Under the pieces are notes generated by a model. That model was not told where the DNA came from. It searched no databases and worked only from the letters and a program-made list of their open reading frames with translations. Positions 63,283 to 64,000 of a stretch of DNA of 64,000 bases are shown piece after piece. The DNA lies in the NCBI GenBank assembly GCA_013138975.1, contig WTBR01000040.1:1-64000 (forward strand), written 5' to 3'. Numbering within the stretch: the stretch's first letter is position 1; every line of letters begins with the position of its first letter. The stretch is from Bacteroidales bacterium. Lineage in GTDB: Bacteria; Bacteroidota; Bacteroidia; Bacteroidales; UBA12077. Made by a program: the position numbers and the translations under genes.

Positions 63283-64000
63283 ATGATGAAAAATGAAAAA
63301 ATTCTTTTAGGGATAGTACTGTTTATTCTTGGTTTTACAGGCGTTTTATCAATCTTAACAATGGAGATTTCATTACCCGAGGAAGTAATGAAACTTTTAC
63401 TTGAAAAGTTCTCTCCGAAACAAATTAAATTACTTATCTTGATTAATCCTACGATAATGTTGATTGGTGCTGTAATATTAGGTGTTTTTTTACACGACAA
63501 AGTTTCATTAGATGCTCCTGTTATTAAGAATATTATTAGATATAAGAAAAGTCCTCAAATATCATCAATATTAAAGTATGGAATTATTGGAGGTGTAATT
63601 TCAGGAATTATACTAAGCTTAATTGGCTTAATTTTCTATCCCATTTTACCTCAAGAGTTTTTAGAATTAGGAGAAAAACTAAAACCAACTTTAGCTGCAA
63701 GGTTTTTATACGGAGGTTTTACAGAAGAAATAATAATAAGGTTTGGATTAATGACTTTCATTGTGTGGCTAATATCGAAGATTTTTAGATCTACAAATTC
63801 CAAAATTTATTGGATTAGCATTCTAATAGTATCTGTAATTTTTGGCTTAGGACATTTTCCTATCGTTTTTCAATCATTAAGTAATCCTTCGGCTTTATTA
63901 TTAAGTTATGTTTTGATTGGAAATTCTATTGGAGGTATAATATTCGGATGGTTGTATTGGAAAAAAGGTTTAGAAACAGCATTCATAGCTCACATTTTTG
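63283..64000 (+). CDS. CPBP family intramembrane metalloprotease, partial (runs off right edge)
   Basis: 239 codons from ATG 63283 (or the ATG one codon later) to the window end, without a stop. Five or six hydrophobic helices are visible. The family motifs are Glu148-Glu149 followed by Arg153 (TEEIIIRFG), His191 (GLGHFP) and His237 (FIAHIF) near the edge. CPBP/Abi proteins are membrane-embedded proteases of the CAAX-protease type, some linked to bacteriocin immunity or to phage abortive infection. The foldback repeat upstream may separate it from the divergent Crp/Fnr gene. Confidence 0.85.
   Translation, partial: MMKNEKILLGIVLFILGFTGVLSILTMEISLPEEVMKLLLEKFSPKQIKLLILINPTIMLIGAVILGVFLHDKVSLDAPVIKNIIRYKKSPQISSILKYGIIGGVISGIILSLIGLIFYPILPQEFLELGEKLKPTLAARFLYGGFTEEIIIRFGLMTFIVWLISKIFRSTNSKIYWISILIVSVIFGLGHFPIVFQSLSNPSALLLSYVLIGNSIGGIIFGWLYWKKGLETAFIAHIF

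Noticed and set aside
63258..63500. 80-codon minus-strand open frame at the right edge
   Set aside because: It is antisense to the CPBP gene, whose membrane helices and catalytic residues are clearly coding.
1..64000. tRNA and rRNA genes
   Set aside because: No cloverleaf-type arrangement or rRNA-like sequence was noticed in the spacers. A dedicated covariance-model scan could still find one, but the spacers are mostly too short or AT-rich.

Overview
The window looks like a chromosomal piece of an AT-rich member of the Bacteroidota. The evidence is the pairing of ftsX with a DUF3098 gene, the DUF6452/DUF6048 gene pair, DUF4369 thioredoxin-like lipoproteins, a two-subunit methylmalonyl-CoA mutase, a lamin-tail-domain secreted protein, promoters of the TTTG/TAnnTTTG type and the near absence of Shine-Dalgarno sequences. 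Genus or species cannot be told from the sequence alone.

Layout. 1-317: end of an IS3-type insertion sequence (partial orfA). 414-7778: a D-2-hydroxyacid dehydrogenase, then a minus-strand envelope and RNA-modification run (queA, truB, uppP, DUF3098, ftsX) and a large YfhO-type membrane protein. 7940-15283: a surface-polysaccharide cluster in two opposed halves: a GT4-type glycosyltransferase, an FkbM methyltransferase and a polysaccharide pyruvyl transferase on plus; a GT10 fucosyltransferase-like enzyme, a flippase and a second GT4-type glycosyltransferase on minus. 15484-28644: housekeeping genes (glyS, nadB, lpxK, a purine nucleoside phosphorylase, an MFS exporter, asd) around a 1768-residue secreted protein with tandem lamin-tail repeats.

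28645-42683 is an accessory island between asd and hflX. In order it holds an XRE regulator, a single-chain nucleotidyltransferase-HEPN protein, a type I restriction-modification operon (hsdM-hsdS-DUF262/DUF1524 nuclease-hsdR) with a structured 5' leader and an operator-like repeat over its promoter, a two-gene toxin-antitoxin locus (MqsR-like toxin; MqsA-type HTH fused to a Panacea/DUF4065 domain) flanked by two related copies of an intergenic repeat, and a KilA-N gene broken by a frameshift. Palindromes and hairpins are dense here and nearly absent from the housekeeping regions. It reads as a mosaic anti-phage or genome-stabilisation island built in several steps.

42684-63001 returns to core functions: hflX, a TonB-type protein, a HIT protein, greA, two uncharacterised envelope proteins, a Rieske-like lipoprotein whose two expected His ligands are Tyr and Cys, ahcY, ribF, two thioredoxin-like lipoproteins (one has lost both catalytic cysteines), an lpxH-like hydrolase, the DUF6452/DUF6048 pair, an unknown secreted protein, methylmalonyl-CoA mutase (large and small subunits), a DUF6624 protein and a Crp/Fnr regulator. 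A CPBP intramembrane protease gene runs off the right edge.

All family calls come from reading the sequence by eye; no database search was run. No tRNA, rRNA or CRISPR array was recognised.
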